A program made the position numbers and the translations under genes. From assembly GCA_022775085.1 (NCBI GenBank), contig JALFJQ010000016.1:1-64000 (forward strand): DNA of 64,000 nt. The letters are read 5' to 3'. The notes below the pieces were generated by a model. The model had not been told where the DNA came from and did not search any database. It saw nothing but the letters and a program-made list of their open reading frames with translations. This DNA comes from Clostridiales bacterium. GTDB lineage: Bacteria; Bacillota; Clostridia; Oscillospirales; Oscillospiraceae. Shown piece after piece: positions 41,535 through 51,732 of the stretch (positions are counted from its first letter, which is position 1; each line of letters begins with the position of its first letter).

Positions 41535-42623
41535 ATGACTAAGAATATAGCTCTGATTCGGGGAGACGGCATCGGCCCGGAGATCGTTGGGCAGGCCAAG
41601 CTGGTTTTGGACCGGATCGCCGAGATTTTCGGTCACGAGTTTCTCTACACCGACGTGGATATGGGCGGAAACGCCATCGATAAGTGGGGCGACCCTCTCC
41701 CCCAGGAAATGCTTGACAAGTGCTTAGCTTCCGACAGTGTCCTTCTGGGCGCGGTAGGCGGCCCCAAGTGGAATGGCGTTCCCGGCCCCATGCGGCCTGA
41801 GAAGGGCCTGCTTCGGCTTCGCGCCGGAATGGGAGTCTACAGCAACAACCGCCCCGCCAAGATCTGGCCCCAGCTTGCCTCCGCTTCTCCCTTAAAGCAG
41901 GAGATCGTGGACAAGGGCATTGATTTTATTATTGTAAGAGAGCTGATCGGCGGCATCTACTTCGGCAAGCACGAAACCGTCACCGAAAAGGTTGAGAGCG
42001 TTGCCATTGATGAGCTGCGCTACAGCGAAAGCGAAATTCGCCGCATCGGCCGCATCGGCTTTGAGACCGCCCGGAAGCGCAATCATAAGCTGTGCAGCGT
42101 GGAAAAGAGCAATGTGCTGGATTCCTCCCGGCTGTGGAAGGCTGTCTTACACGAATTGGCCGCGGAATACCCCGACGTGGAACTTTCCGATATGCTGGTG
42201 GACAACTGCGCCATGCAGATCGTGAAAGACCCCAGCCAGTTTGACGTGATTGTCACAGAGAATATGTTCGGTGACATTCTGTCTGACGAAGCCTCCATGA
42301 TCACCGGCTCCATCGGCATGATCCCCTCCTCCTCCTTGGGCGACGGCACCCGGGGTCTGTACGAGCCCATCCACGGCTCCGCTCCCGACATTGCGGGCAA
42401 GGATATTGCAAACCCCATCGGCACGATTCTCGCTGCCGCCATGATGCTCCGTTTCTCCTTCGACATGCCCGAGGAAGCGGACTGCATCGAAAATGCCGTT
42501 TCCAAGGTTTTGGACAGCGGTTACCGCACCGGCGACATTCTTCCCTCCGGCGACCACCAGTGCAGCCTGGTAGGCTGTCGGGAGATGGGCAGATTGATCA
42601 TAGAAAACCTCAAGAAAGGATGA
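41535..42623 (+). CDS. leuB: 3-isopropylmalate dehydrogenase
   Basis: LeuB (362 residues) oxidatively decarboxylates 3-isopropylmalate with NAD+. Typical segments: IALIRGDGIGPEIV at the start, GGPKWNG, LRLRAGMGVYSNNRPAK with substrate arginines, VRELIGGIYFG, and IHGSAPDIAGKDIANPIGTI. RBS AAGGAG before 41535. It is four bases after leuD. Confidence 0.97.
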   Translation: MTKNIALIRGDGIGPEIVGQAKLVLDRIAEIFGHEFLYTDVDMGGNAIDKWGDPLPQEMLDKCLASDSVLLGAVGGPKWNGVPGPMRPEKGLLRLRAGMGVYSNNRPAKIWPQLASASPLKQEIVDKGIDFIIVRELIGGIYFGKHETVTEKVESVAIDELRYSESEIRRIGRIGFETARKRNHKLCSVEKSNVLDSSRLWKAVLHELAAEYPDVELSDMLVDNCAMQIVKDPSQFDVIVTENMFGDILSDEASMITGSIGMIPSSSLGDGTRGLYEPIHGSAPDIAGKDIANPIGTILAAAMMLRFSFDMPEEADCIENAVSKVLDSGYRTGDILPSGDHQCSLVGCREMGRLIIENLKKG

Positions 42624-42627
42624 TACC

Positions 42628-44298
42628 ATGATTCTTCCCGGCTCCGATATTCTGGTTCGCACCCTGATTGAACAGGGCGTGGATGTTGTTTTCGGCTATC
42701 CCGGCGGGCAGGTCATCAATATTTATGACTCCCTGTATAAATATCAGGACGAACTGAAGCACGTCCTCACCGCCCATGAGCAGGGCGCGGCCCACGCCGC
42801 CGACGGCTACGCCCGCGCCACAGGCAAGGTGGGCGTGGTCATCGCCACCTCCGGCCCCGGCGCGACAAACCTGGTCACCGGCATCGCCACAGCCTATCTC
42901 GATTCCGTTCCCATGGTGGCTATCACCGGCAACGTGCCAAACTCCACCATCGGCACGGATGGCTTTCAGGAAATCGATATTACCGGCGTGACCCTGCCCA
43001 TCACCAAGCACAATTATTTTGTCGGCTCCATTGAAGATCTGGCGGACACTGTTCGGGAAGCCTTCCGGCTGGCAAAATCCGGCCGTCCCGGCCCGGTGCT
43101 CATCGACATCCCCAAGGATGTGCAGATTGCAAAATTCGACTACGAACCTCAGCCCCCGGTGGAAGCCGACGAGACTTTCCCCGCCAAGGACATCCGCATT
43201 CAGAAGGCGGCGGAGATCATCAATAACGCGAAAAAGCCGTTTATCTACTTTGGCGGCGGTCTCATCACCAGCGAGGCCCAGGACGAGCTGCTGCAAATGG
43301 CGGAACTCATCGACGCACCCATTGGCTGCTCCTTAATGGGCATCTCCGGCGTTCCCACCGACTACCCCCGCTTCCTTGGGATGCAGGGTATGCACGGTCA
43401 CTACGCCTGCTCCACCGCCATGCACCACGCCGACTGCATCGTCGCTCTCGGCTGCCGGTTCAACGACCGGGTTACCGGCAACCGGGCCAAATTCGCAGTA
43501 GGCACCAAAATTGTCCACATCGACATTGACGGCGCGGAGCTGGGCAAGACCGTTACCCCCCAGCAGGGCCTGCGGGGCGACGTGAAGAAGACCCTGCAAA
43601 AGCTGATCCCCCTGCTTAACAAAGCCGAGCACCCCGAATGGCAGGCGGAGATCGATCAGCTGATTGTGGAGGAACAGGCGAACCTTGACAGCCGGGAGGG
43701 CATGACCCCCCGCAACGTCATCACCACCCTGAACCGCTACTTAAACGAGAACACCCCTGTGGCGACAGACGTGGGCCAGCACCAGATGTGGGCCGCCCAG
43801 TACCTGAACCTGAAAAACAGCCGCCGGTTCCTTTCCAGCGGAGGTCTTGGCACCATGGGCTTCGGCATGGGCGCGGCCATCGGTGCGGCTCTGGGCACCG
43901 GGGAACGCACCGTGCTGGTCACCGGCGACGGCAGCTTCGGCATGAACCTGAACGAGCTGGCAACAGCGGTTGCCAACAAGGTTCCCATGGTGATTCTCCT
44001 GCTCAACAACAACGTACTGGGCATGGTTCGCCAGTGGCAGACCCTATTCTTTGACAAGCACTATTCCAACACCATGCTGGATGAGCGCCAGACGGATTTT
44101 GTGAAGCTGGCAGAGGCTTTCGGCGCCAAGGCCAGCCGGGCGCTGACCCTAGAGGAGCTGGAAGCATCCCTGACGGATGCCTTCGCCTGCGATGGCCCCT
44201 ACCTCATCGACTGCGCCATCGACAAGGACGAGTTCGTGCTGCCCATGCTGCCCCCCGGCGGTTCTATGGACGATATTATTACAAGGATCGGTGACTAA
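42628..44298 (+). CDS. ilvB: Acetolactate synthase, large (catalytic) subunit
   Basis: The 556-residue ThDP enzyme makes acetolactate and acetohydroxybutyrate for Val/Leu and Ile. The catalytic Glu lies in VLTAHEQGAAHAADGYARAT; the ThDP-Mg site is GDGSFGMNLNELATAVANKV...NNN (residues ~432-460). FAD-binding middle domain is present. The small subunit follows two bases later, indicating the biosynthetic, feedback-regulated form. Confidence 0.97.
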   Translation: MILPGSDILVRTLIEQGVDVVFGYPGGQVINIYDSLYKYQDELKHVLTAHEQGAAHAADGYARATGKVGVVIATSGPGATNLVTGIATAYLDSVPMVAITGNVPNSTIGTDGFQEIDITGVTLPITKHNYFVGSIEDLADTVREAFRLAKSGRPGPVLIDIPKDVQIAKFDYEPQPPVEADETFPAKDIRIQKAAEIINNAKKPFIYFGGGLITSEAQDELLQMAELIDAPIGCSLMGISGVPTDYPRFLGMQGMHGHYACSTAMHHADCIVALGCRFNDRVTGNRAKFAVGTKIVHIDIDGAELGKTVTPQQGLRGDVKKTLQKLIPLLNKAEHPEWQAEIDQLIVEEQANLDSREGMTPRNVITTLNRYLNENTPVATDVGQHQMWAAQYLNLKNSRRFLSSGGLGTMGFGMGAAIGAALGTGERTVLVTGDGSFGMNLNELATAVANKVPMVILLLNNNVLGMVRQWQTLFFDKHYSNTMLDERQTDFVKLAEAFGAKASRALTLEELEASLTDAFACDGPYLIDCAIDKDEFVLPMLPPGGSMDDIITRIGD

Positions 44299-44300
44299 AG

Positions 44301-44807
44301 ATGAAGAAATTTACTGTAGCCATTCTGGTCAACAATCAGTTCGGCGTTCTGAACCGGGTCACCAGCATGTTCCGCCGCCGCCAGTTCAACATCACCTCCC
44401 TGACCGTGTCCGAGACGGAATCCGAGGAATTTTCCCGGATCACCGTCCAGTCCGAGGGCGACGAAATCAAGAAGGAGCAGCTCATCAACCAGCTCTACAA
44501 GCTCCCTGACGTGGTCTCCATTGCGGAATTAGACAATCTCGACACCGTGAACCGCGAGCTGCTGCTCATTAAGGTCAGAAATGACCCCAACGTCCGGGGT
44601 GAGATCAGCGCAGCCAGCGACGCCTACGAGGGCAAGATCGTTGACTTCACCAAGGACTCCATCATCATTCAGATGATCGGCGACAGCCGGAAGATCGACA
44701 ATTTCGTGTCCTTAATGAAGGAATATGACATTCTCGAAATCTGCCGCACCGGCGTAGTTTCCCTCCAGCGGGGCGCCACCACCATCCGCCGGGTGACCAA
44801 TTTATAA
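44301..44807 (+). CDS. ilvN: Acetolactate synthase, small (regulatory) subunit
   Basis: The 168-residue protein begins with an ACT domain (FTVAILVNNQFGVLNRVTSM, residues ~4-23) that binds valine or other branched-chain amino acids, and has the typical C-terminal domain EIC-RTGVVSLQRG. It activates and inhibits IlvB. Its length corresponds to the IlvH/IlvN single-copy form. Confidence 0.97.
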   Translation: MKKFTVAILVNNQFGVLNRVTSMFRRRQFNITSLTVSETESEEFSRITVQSEGDEIKKEQLINQLYKLPDVVSIAELDNLDTVNRELLLIKVRNDPNVRGEISAASDAYEGKIVDFTKDSIIIQMIGDSRKIDNFVSLMKEYDILEICRTGVVSLQRGATTIRRVTNL

Positions 44808-44811
44808 ATCC

Positions 44812-44934
44812 TGCCTCCCCCTTTGGAGGGAGGTGGCAGCCCTTGGGGCTGACGGAGAGGGTGCCTCGGATATACAGAAGTACCCCCTCAGACAAAAATC
44901 ATAGATTTTTGCCAGCTCCCCCAAAGGGGGAGCC
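44812..44934. repeat. GGCTCCCCC repeat between ilvN and ilvC (inverted)
   Basis: Reads TGCCTCCCCCTTTGGAGGGA at the left and CAGCTCCCCCAAAGGGGGAG at the right, with AAAAATCATAGATTTTT inside. Opposite orientation to the copies at 21302 and 34812. Fills nearly the whole 166-base gap. Confidence 0.85.
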
Positions 44935-44958
44935 AAGGCTGCAAACTACATTTTCTGA

Positions 44959-45990
<1,032 letters not shown>

Positions 45991-46000
45991 ATCGTTTTTA

Positions 46001-46105
46001 TGTCATTGCGAACCAGTGCGCACACTGGTGTGGCAATCCCCTCCATTTTCCGGGCTGCCCGGTCAACCGGGGGATTGCCACGTCGCTGCGCTCCTCGCAA
46101 TGACA
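46001..46105. repeat. TGTCATTGCGA repeat between ilvC and ilvD
   Basis: TGTCATTGCGAACCAGTGCG at the left, GCTCCTCGCAATGACA at the right, with GTGTGGCAATCCCC/GGGGATTGCCACG arms. It is a long-form copy. Confidence 0.9.
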
Positions 46106-46139
46106 TTTTTTACTATTTTACAGAAAGCAGGAAATTGCT

Positions 46140-47801
46140 ATGATGATGAAAGACAAGGTCGTGAACGGCCCGCAGAACGCCACCCACCGCAGCCTGTATC
46201 ACGCTCTGGGCCTGACGGAAGAGGAGCAGCAGCGGCCCCTGATCGCCGTGGTCAGCTCCTATAACGAGATCGTCCCCGGTCACATGAATCTGGACAAGAT
46301 TGTGGACGCGGTGAAGCTGGGCGTTGCCATGGCCGGCGGCACCCCCATCGTATTCCCCGCCATTGCCGTCTGCGACGGCATCGCCATGGGCCACGAGGGC
46401 ATGAAGTATTCCCTCGTCACCCGGGACCTGATTGCCGACTCCACCGAGGCCATGCTCAAGGCACACGGCTTTGACGGCGTGGTCATGGTGCCCAACTGCG
46501 ACAAAAACGTGCCGGGCCTGCTGATGGCTGCTGCCCGGGTGAACATCCCTGCTATTTTCGTCAGCGGCGGCCCCATGCTGGCGGGCCGTGTGGACGGCAA
46601 GAAAACCAGCCTTTCCAGTATGTTCGAGGCTGTGGGCGCATACACCGCCGGTAAGATCGACGAAGCCCGCCTGACCTATTGCGAAAAGAACACCTGTCCC
46701 ACCTGCGGCTCCTGCTCCGGTATGTACACCGCCAACTCCATGAACTGTCTGACGGAAGTTCTGGGCATGGGCCTGAAGGGCAACGGCACCATCCCCGCCG
46801 TGTACTCCGCCCGTATCGAGCTTGCCAAGCACGCCGGTATGCAGATCATGGAACTGGTGCGCCGCAACATTCGCCCCCGGGACATCATGACCCCCGCCGC
46901 CATCCGCAACGCTCTCACCGCCGACATGGCCCTGGGCTGCTCCACCAACTCCATGCTCCACCTGCCCGCTATCGCCAACGAGTGCGGCGTGGCCTTTGAC
47001 CTGGACTTGGCCAACGAGGTCAGCGCCGTGACCCCCAACCTGTGCCATCTGGCCCCCGCCGGCCCCACCTACATGGAGGATCTCAACGCCGCCGGCGGCG
47101 TATACGCGGTGCTGAAAGAGCTGACCAAGAAGAATCTGCTGGACACCTCCGTGATGACCGTCACCGGAAAGACCCTGGGTGAGAATATCGCCGATGCCGT
47201 GAATATCGACACCTCCGTCATCCGCACCGTGGAGAATCCCTATTCCGCCACCGGCGGCATTGCCGTGCTCCATGGCAATCTAGCCCCCGAGGGCAGCGTG
47301 GTCAAGCGCAGCGCGGTGCTGCCGGAAATGCTGGTGCACGAAGGCCCCGCCCGTGTGTTTGAGAGTGAGGAAGACGCACAGGCTGCCATCAATGAAGGAA
47401 AGATCAAGCCCGGCGACGTGGTGGTCATCCGCTACGAAGGCCCCAAGGGCGGCCCCGGCATGCGGGAAATGCTGAATCCTACCTCCGCCATCATGGGCAT
47501 GGGTCTGGGCAATTCCGTGGCTCTCATCACTGACGGCCGGTTCTCTGGTGCTACCCGTGGTGCCTGCATCGGCCATGTCTCCCCGGAAGCCGCCGCCGGC
47601 GGCCCCATCGGCATCGTCAAAGAGGGCGACATTATTTCCATCGACATTCCCAACAATAAGCTGGAGCTGAAAATCTCCGACGAGGAGCTGGCGCAGCGCA
47701 TGGCGAGCTTTGTTCCCAAGAAAAAGGAACTGTCCGGCTATCTGAAACGCTATGCCGCCCTGGTTTCCAGCGGCGCGAAGGGTGCGATTCTGAACGTATG
47801 A
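46140..47801 (+). CDS. ilvD: Dihydroxy-acid dehydratase
   Basis: IlvD (553 residues) dehydrates the dihydroxy acids to 2-oxo acids with a [4Fe-4S] or [2Fe-2S] cluster. Cysteine motifs [11 protein letters not shown] and [19 protein letters not shown] (residues ~181-199) and the C-terminal [23 protein letters not shown] are typical. Three consecutive ATGs at 46140 make the exact first codon uncertain by two residues. The stop overlaps the DUF815 ATPase start as ATGA. Confidence 0.97.
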   Translation: MMMKDKVVNGPQNATHRSLYHALGLTEEEQQRPLIAVVSSYNEIVPGHMNLDKIVDAVKLGVAMAGGTPIVFPAIAVCDGIAMGHEGMKYSLVTRDLIADSTEAMLKAHGFDGVVMVPNCDKNVPGLLMAAARVNIPAIFVSGGPMLAGRVDGKKTSLSSMFEAVGAYTAGKIDEARLTYCEKNTCPTCGSCSGMYTANSMNCLTEVLGMGLKGNGTIPAVYSARIELAKHAGMQIMELVRRNIRPRDIMTPAAIRNALTADMALGCSTNSMLHLPAIANECGVAFDLDLANEVSAVTPNLCHLAPAGPTYMEDLNAAGGVYAVLKELTKKNLLDTSVMTVTGKTLGENIADAVNIDTSVIRTVENPYSATGGIAVLHGNLAPEGSVVKRSAVLPEMLVHEGPARVFESEEDAQAAINEGKIKPGDVVVIRYEGPKGGPGMREMLNPTSAIMGMGLGNSVALITDGRFSGATRGACIGHVSPEAAAGGPIGIVKEGDIISIDIPNNKLELKISDEELAQRMASFVPKKKELSGYLKRYAALVSSGAKGAILNV

Positions 47802-48988
47802 AGCTGAAAGAGTTGCAAATTCGCCTCAATTCGCTGGCAATTTTCCGGGTACTGCTTTCCGATCCGGTGGTATCCGCCCTGCTGGACTATCTGAACAGCC
47901 GGGAGGGCTGCACTGCCGAAGCCGTCTGCAAATACGCGGCCTTTGTGTCCGCCCTCTACGGCACGGAAAAGCGGACGCTGGCGGGCTACATCCAGCACAT
48001 CGTCAACAACGACGAGAACGCCTATATCCGCATGATCGGGCGCGGGGCACAGCCCTGGCCGGAGATGGAAGCCCAGGTGGAGCAGGAATTGCAGATTTTG
48101 CAGGCCATCGCTGACCTGACCCCGGAGAGCTTGCGGGAAGGGCTTAACTGGGATGGTTATCTTCCTGTTTTCGCCACAAAACAGCTGAATATTGTGGACA
48201 GCTATCATGAGCGCTGCTCCAATATCCACCGCTACGGCTACGGAATTTACGCCAAGCACATCATGTTCTACATTGGCGAAAATAAGCGCATTGTCCCCGT
48301 CATCAACCCCGACCAGACCCGGCTGTCCTCCCTGATTGACTACAAGCGGGAGCAGCAGATCATCCTGGACAACACCGTGGCCCTTCTCGAGGGCAAGCCC
48401 GCCGCCAACATTCTGCTCACAGGTGACGCGGGTACCGGCAAGTCCTCCACTGTCAAGGCAGTGGTCAACGAGCTGCATGACCGGGGCCTGCGGATTTTGG
48501 AGGTGCGCAAGGAGCAGCTCCACGCCATTCCCGCGATTTTAGACGAGCTGAACACCAACCCCCTGAAGTTCATCCTGTTCATCGACGACCTGTCTTTCCA
48601 GAAGGACGACGACAATTTCAGCGCCCTGAAGGCCATTTTGGAGGGCAGCGTTTCCGCCAAGAGCCGCAACGTGGTAATTTACGCCACCTCCAATCGCCGG
48701 CATCTGGTGAAGGAGAGCTTTTCCGGCCGGGACGGTGACGACATCCACCGCAATGACACCATGCAGGAGGTCATCTCCCTGTCTGAGCGGTTCGGCATTC
48801 AGGTCACCTTCCAGAAGCCTAATAAGGAGACCTATCTGGGCATCGTCCGGCATCTGGCTCAGGAGAAGGGAATCACAATGGACGTAAATGAACTGGACAT
48901 GCTGGCGGAACGCTACGCCCTTGGCAGGGGCGGCCGCTCCGCCAGAGCCGCCACCCAGTTCATCGACGGGCTGCTGGCGAAACAGTAA
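47798..48988 (+). CDS. DUF815 AAA-type ATPase coupled to ilvD
   Basis: A 396-residue P-loop ATPase. Walker A is [17 protein letters not shown] (residues ~205-221), Walker [11 protein letters not shown] (~261-270), with sensor segment [12 protein letters not shown], all as in the DUF815 family. Residues 1-~180 are a helical N-terminal domain. No membrane segment. It starts inside the ilvD stop codon region, so it is translated with the branched-chain pathway; a remodelling or assembly role is only a guess. Confidence 0.9.
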   Translation: MKLKELQIRLNSLAIFRVLLSDPVVSALLDYLNSREGCTAEAVCKYAAFVSALYGTEKRTLAGYIQHIVNNDENAYIRMIGRGAQPWPEMEAQVEQELQILQAIADLTPESLREGLNWDGYLPVFATKQLNIVDSYHERCSNIHRYGYGIYAKHIMFYIGENKRIVPVINPDQTRLSSLIDYKREQQIILDNTVALLEGKPAANILLTGDAGTGKSSTVKAVVNELHDRGLRILEVRKEQLHAIPAILDELNTNPLKFILFIDDLSFQKDDDNFSALKAILEGSVSAKSRNVVIYATSNRRHLVKESFSGRDGDDIHRNDTMQEVISLSERFGIQVTFQKPNKETYLGIVRHLAQEKGITMDVNELDMLAERYALGRGGRSARAATQFIDGLLAKQ

Positions 48989-49005
48989 TCATTTTGCAAA
49001 TTCGT

Positions 49006-49096
49006 AGGGGAGGGTCATTGACCCTCCCTTCGGCGTCAGCCGTCCGTTCTTGAGAAGCCGTTTACGCGGACAGGCGGGTCACTGACCCGCCTCTAC
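49006..49096. repeat. Two loose GTAGGG-type palindromes
   Basis: GGAGGGTCATTGACCCTCC (49010-49030) and GGCGGGTCACTGACCCGCC (49075-49093) are foldbacks of the GTAGGG type. They flank 40 bases with no other signal, between the ATPase and the nitroreductase gene. Confidence 0.7.
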
Positions 49097-49125
49097 CATA
49101 AAATCTCTTTTCAGGAGGAATCCCT

Positions 49126-49656
49126 ATGAACTTTCTCGAAATCGCGAAAAACCGCCAATCCTGCCGCAGCTATGATCTGAACCGACCCGTGGAGCAGGAA
49201 AAGCTGAACGCCGTTCTGGAAGCAGCCTGTCTGGCTCCCTCCGCCTGCAACGCCCAGCCCTACCACTTCACCGTTTGCCGGGGCGAGGCGGCAAAGGCCG
49301 CGGCGAAAGCCTGCCAGGGTCTCGGCATGAACAAATTTGTCTCTCAGGCTCCTGTTCTCATCATTGTCTCTGAGCAGTCCTACAGCAAGTCCGCCGCCAT
49401 GGGCGCGCGAGTCAAGAACAACGACTACCGCTCCATTGACATCGGCATTGCCGCCGCCTATCTCACGGCGGAAGCCACGGCTCAGGGGCTGTCCAGCTGT
49501 ATCTTGGGCTGGATTGATGACAAAAAGCTTCGCAAGATCACTGGGCTGGACACCCCCGCCCGGTTGGTCATCACCCTTGGCTACGCCGCCGAGGGAGATC
49601 CCCACCGCCCCAAACAGCGCAAGGCTCTGGACATGCTTGTCAGCATAAAAGATTGA
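49126..49656 (+). CDS. Nitroreductase-family FMN protein
   Basis: The 176-residue protein is a short nitroreductase-fold oxidoreductase. FMN-binding segments NRQSCRSYD (residues ~9-17), LAPSACNAQPYHF (~36-48) and ITLGYAAEGDP near the C-terminus are present. RBS AGGAGG at 49112-49117. Family members reduce nitro groups, quinones or flavins with NAD(P)H; the physiological substrate is unknown. Confidence 0.9.
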   Translation: MNFLEIAKNRQSCRSYDLNRPVEQEKLNAVLEAACLAPSACNAQPYHFTVCRGEAAKAAAKACQGLGMNKFVSQAPVLIIVSEQSYSKSAAMGARVKNNDYRSIDIGIAAAYLTAEATAQGLSSCILGWIDDKKLRKITGLDTPARLVITLGYAAEGDPHRPKQRKALDMLVSIKD

Positions 49657-49658
49657 AA

Positions 49659-49787
49659 AGCCTTCCCCCTCCGGGGGAAGGTGGCAGCCCACAGGGCTGA
49701 CGGATGAGGGAAAATATAGCGTCGAGTACCTCATCCGTCTCGCCCTCGGTGATCCACCTTCCATTTATCGGGGAAAGTTTTTTGCTA
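49659..49787. repeat. CCTTCCCCC-type repeat after the nitroreductase gene
   Basis: Starts GCCTTCCCCCTCCGGGGGAA and ends CCACCTTCCATTTATCGGGG, a diverged member of the GGCTCCCCC family. Confidence 0.75.
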
Positions 49788-49851
49788 CGCTGGAAGCACC
49801 ATCTATTTTCACTCTCCAATCCTCACTCCAAACTCCTCACGAATCACAAAA

Positions 49852-49886
49852 TCCCCCGGCACCATATGGTGCCGGGGGAAGTTTTG
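49852..49886 (-). terminator. Terminator of the BMP lipoprotein gene
   Basis: A perfect 28-base palindrome (49852-49879; arms TCCCCCGGCACCAT) ends the minus-strand unit, followed by ATTTTG. Confidence 0.85.
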
Positions 49887-49900
49887 TATACCGTCAAAAA

Positions 49901-51118
49901 TTACTTGACAATGTTCATGGTCACATTGGCAGTGCTGGCGGGTTCGGGAACGTCAGCGTTGTCCACGACAACGGTGCCGGCGACGATGTCAGCCAGCATG
50001 GCCTCGTAGTCAGCGACAGTCCAGCCCTCCAGGGACCAGGTAGCGGTGGGCAGGCCCACGGCACCCTCGGCAGCACCCAGAGTAATGGAGGCGCTGCCGT
50101 CGCCGATGAAGGCGTTCCAGCTATCCTCGGTCTCAGCGGCCTTCAGAGCCTGCTGAGCAGCCTCGCCGATACCCTTCATAGCGGAAGTGATAACGGTGGG
50201 GGACTCGAAGGACTGGTCGACGTCAACACCGATGACAGCGCAGTCCTCAGCGGACGCGGCAGCGGCGATGGACTGGAACATGGAACCGCCGCAGGCGAAG
50301 ATGACCTCAGTGCCGTTGGTGTACCAGCCGGCGGCCATGGTCTGCAGCTCGTTGGAAGCCTGGAAGGAAGAACCGTACAGCCAGGAGTAGTTCATCTCGA
50401 CCTGCACGCCCAGCTTGGCAGCGGCAGCGTCAGCGCCCTGCACAAAGCCGTAGCCGTAGCGGTTACAGGCAGCGTTGGTACCGCCGCCGCCGCCGCAGAA
50501 GCCCAGCTTGGTGTAGCCGTCCATAACGGCGGCGTAACCGGCCAGATAGCCGCACTGCTCCTCACGGAAGCAGATGCCGGCAACATTGTTCTTGCCCAGT
50601 GCCCAGCCGTCGATGAAGACGAACTTGACGTCGGGGAACTCAGCGGCAGCCTTTTCCAGGGCCGCACCCTGCATGAAGCCGGCGCAGACGATGACTTCAG
50701 CACCGTTGTCGGCAGCCAGCTTCATGGCGTCGTAACGGTCGTCGTCGGTGGCCTGATCGCCGCCAGCGGGCTGATAGTACTTGTAGGACTTGCCGGCGCT
50801 GGCAGCGTACAGCTTCACGCCGTCGAAGGTGCCCTGGTTGAAGGACTTGTCCTTCAGCTGGCCCACGTCGGTGACGAAGGCGATCTGATACTTGCCGTCG
50901 GCAGAGGTCATCTCGTCAGGGATGTCGTCAGCGGAAGCGGCAGCAGCGGGAGTCTCAGTGGCAGCAGCCTCAGTCTCAGCAGGAGCAGCCGCGGGAGCCT
51001 CGGTAGCGGCGGGAGCAGCCGCGGAGGCCTCGGTGGCAGCGGGGGCAGAGGAGCCACCGCAGGCAGCCAGACCCAGCACCATAGCCAGAGTCAGCAGCAC
51101 AGCCAGAATCTTTTTCAT
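49901..51118 (-). CDS. BMP-family nucleoside-binding lipoprotein
   Basis: A 405-residue lipoprotein of the Bmp/Med/PnrA family, whose members bind purine nucleosides for ABC uptake. Signal peptide MKKILAVLLTLAMVLGLAAC with lipobox, an Ala/Pro/Thr/Glu linker to ~residue 65, then IAFVTDVGQLKDKSFNQGTF, FREEQCGYLAGYAAVM and IGVDVDQSF. ATG 51118 follows GGAGG. No permease or ATPase gene lies beside it. It sits at the end of the nucleoside salvage genes, in agreement with nucleoside uptake. Confidence 0.92.
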   Translation of the reverse strand: MKKILAVLLTLAMVLGLAACGGSSAPAATEASAAAPAATEAPAAAPAETEAAATETPAAAASADDIPDEMTSADGKYQIAFVTDVGQLKDKSFNQGTFDGVKLYAASAGKSYKYYQPAGGDQATDDDRYDAMKLAADNGAEVIVCAGFMQGAALEKAAAEFPDVKFVFIDGWALGKNNVAGICFREEQCGYLAGYAAVMDGYTKLGFCGGGGGTNAACNRYGYGFVQGADAAAAKLGVQVEMNYSWLYGSSFQASNELQTMAAGWYTNGTEVIFACGGSMFQSIAAAASAEDCAVIGVDVDQSFESPTVITSAMKGIGEAAQQALKAAETEDSWNAFIGDGSASITLGAAEGAVGLPTATWSLEGWTVADYEAMLADIVAGTVVVDNADVPEPASTANVTMNIVK

Positions 51119-51247
51119 GATGTATTCCTCCATAATTTTTAGGATTCGGTATCAAAATATACCAAGATTTATTGTCGCACATTTCTCACAAAAAATCAAC
51201 ACCGAAATTTGAATTTACCGGGATTTTTTGCCAAGTAAAAGCAAATG

Positions 51248-51664
51248 TCACCCGTTGGTGGACATATGCTTCCCAGCGCTGAAACCATAGGGCAGAAGCT
51301 GCTGGAGTGTCACAGTCTCATATCCTTTGTCGTTCACCAGATAGATAAGGAAATCGTCGTTGCAGAATTCCCGCATGACCTGGCGGCAGACCCCGCAGGG
51401 CGGGAAGGCCCCGGTGATAATGCCGTCCTTTCCGCCGCAGACGGCGATGGCAGCAAAATCCCGGTGCCCATCGTAGACAGCTTTGAAAATGGCGGTGCGC
51501 TCGGCGCAGTTGGTGGGGCTGTAGGCGGCGTTTTCAATGTTGCAGCCCTGGTAGACGGTGCCATCGGCGCACAGCAGCGCCGCCCCCACCTTGTAGCCCG
51601 AATAGGGCACATAAGCATGGGACATGGCCTCAACCGCTAGTTTACATAATTCTTCTGGAGGCAT
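51248..51664 (-). CDS. cdd: Cytidine deaminase
   Basis: The 138-residue zinc enzyme deaminates cytidine and deoxycytidine. Substrate motif GCNIENAAYSPTNCAERTAI includes the catalytic Glu and first Cys ligand; PPCGVCRQ gives the other two. Length and motif spacing match the homotetrameric form. Start 51664 with AAGGGTGA upstream. Confidence 0.97.
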   Translation of the reverse strand: MPPEELCKLAVEAMSHAYVPYSGYKVGAALLCADGTVYQGCNIENAAYSPTNCAERTAIFKAVYDGHRDFAAIAVCGGKDGIITGAFPPCGVCRQVMREFCNDDFLIYLVNDKGYETVTLQQLLPYGFSAGKHMSTNG

Positions 51665-51687
51665 AATTCACCCTTCTTTACATCGAA

Positions 51688-51727
51688 TGTCATTGCGAAC
51701 CAGCGTGCGCGCTGGTTCGCAATGACA
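51688..51727. repeat. TGTCATTGCGA short-form hairpin between deoB and cdd
   Basis: A 40-base near-perfect foldback, arms TGTCATTGCGAACCAGCG and its complement. It may modulate transcript level between the two genes. Confidence 0.88.
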
Positions 51728-51732
51728 TCAGT

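Noticed and set aside
42610-43296. 228-residue minus-strand frame over ilvB
   Set aside because: Shadow of the acetolactate synthase gene with no independent support.
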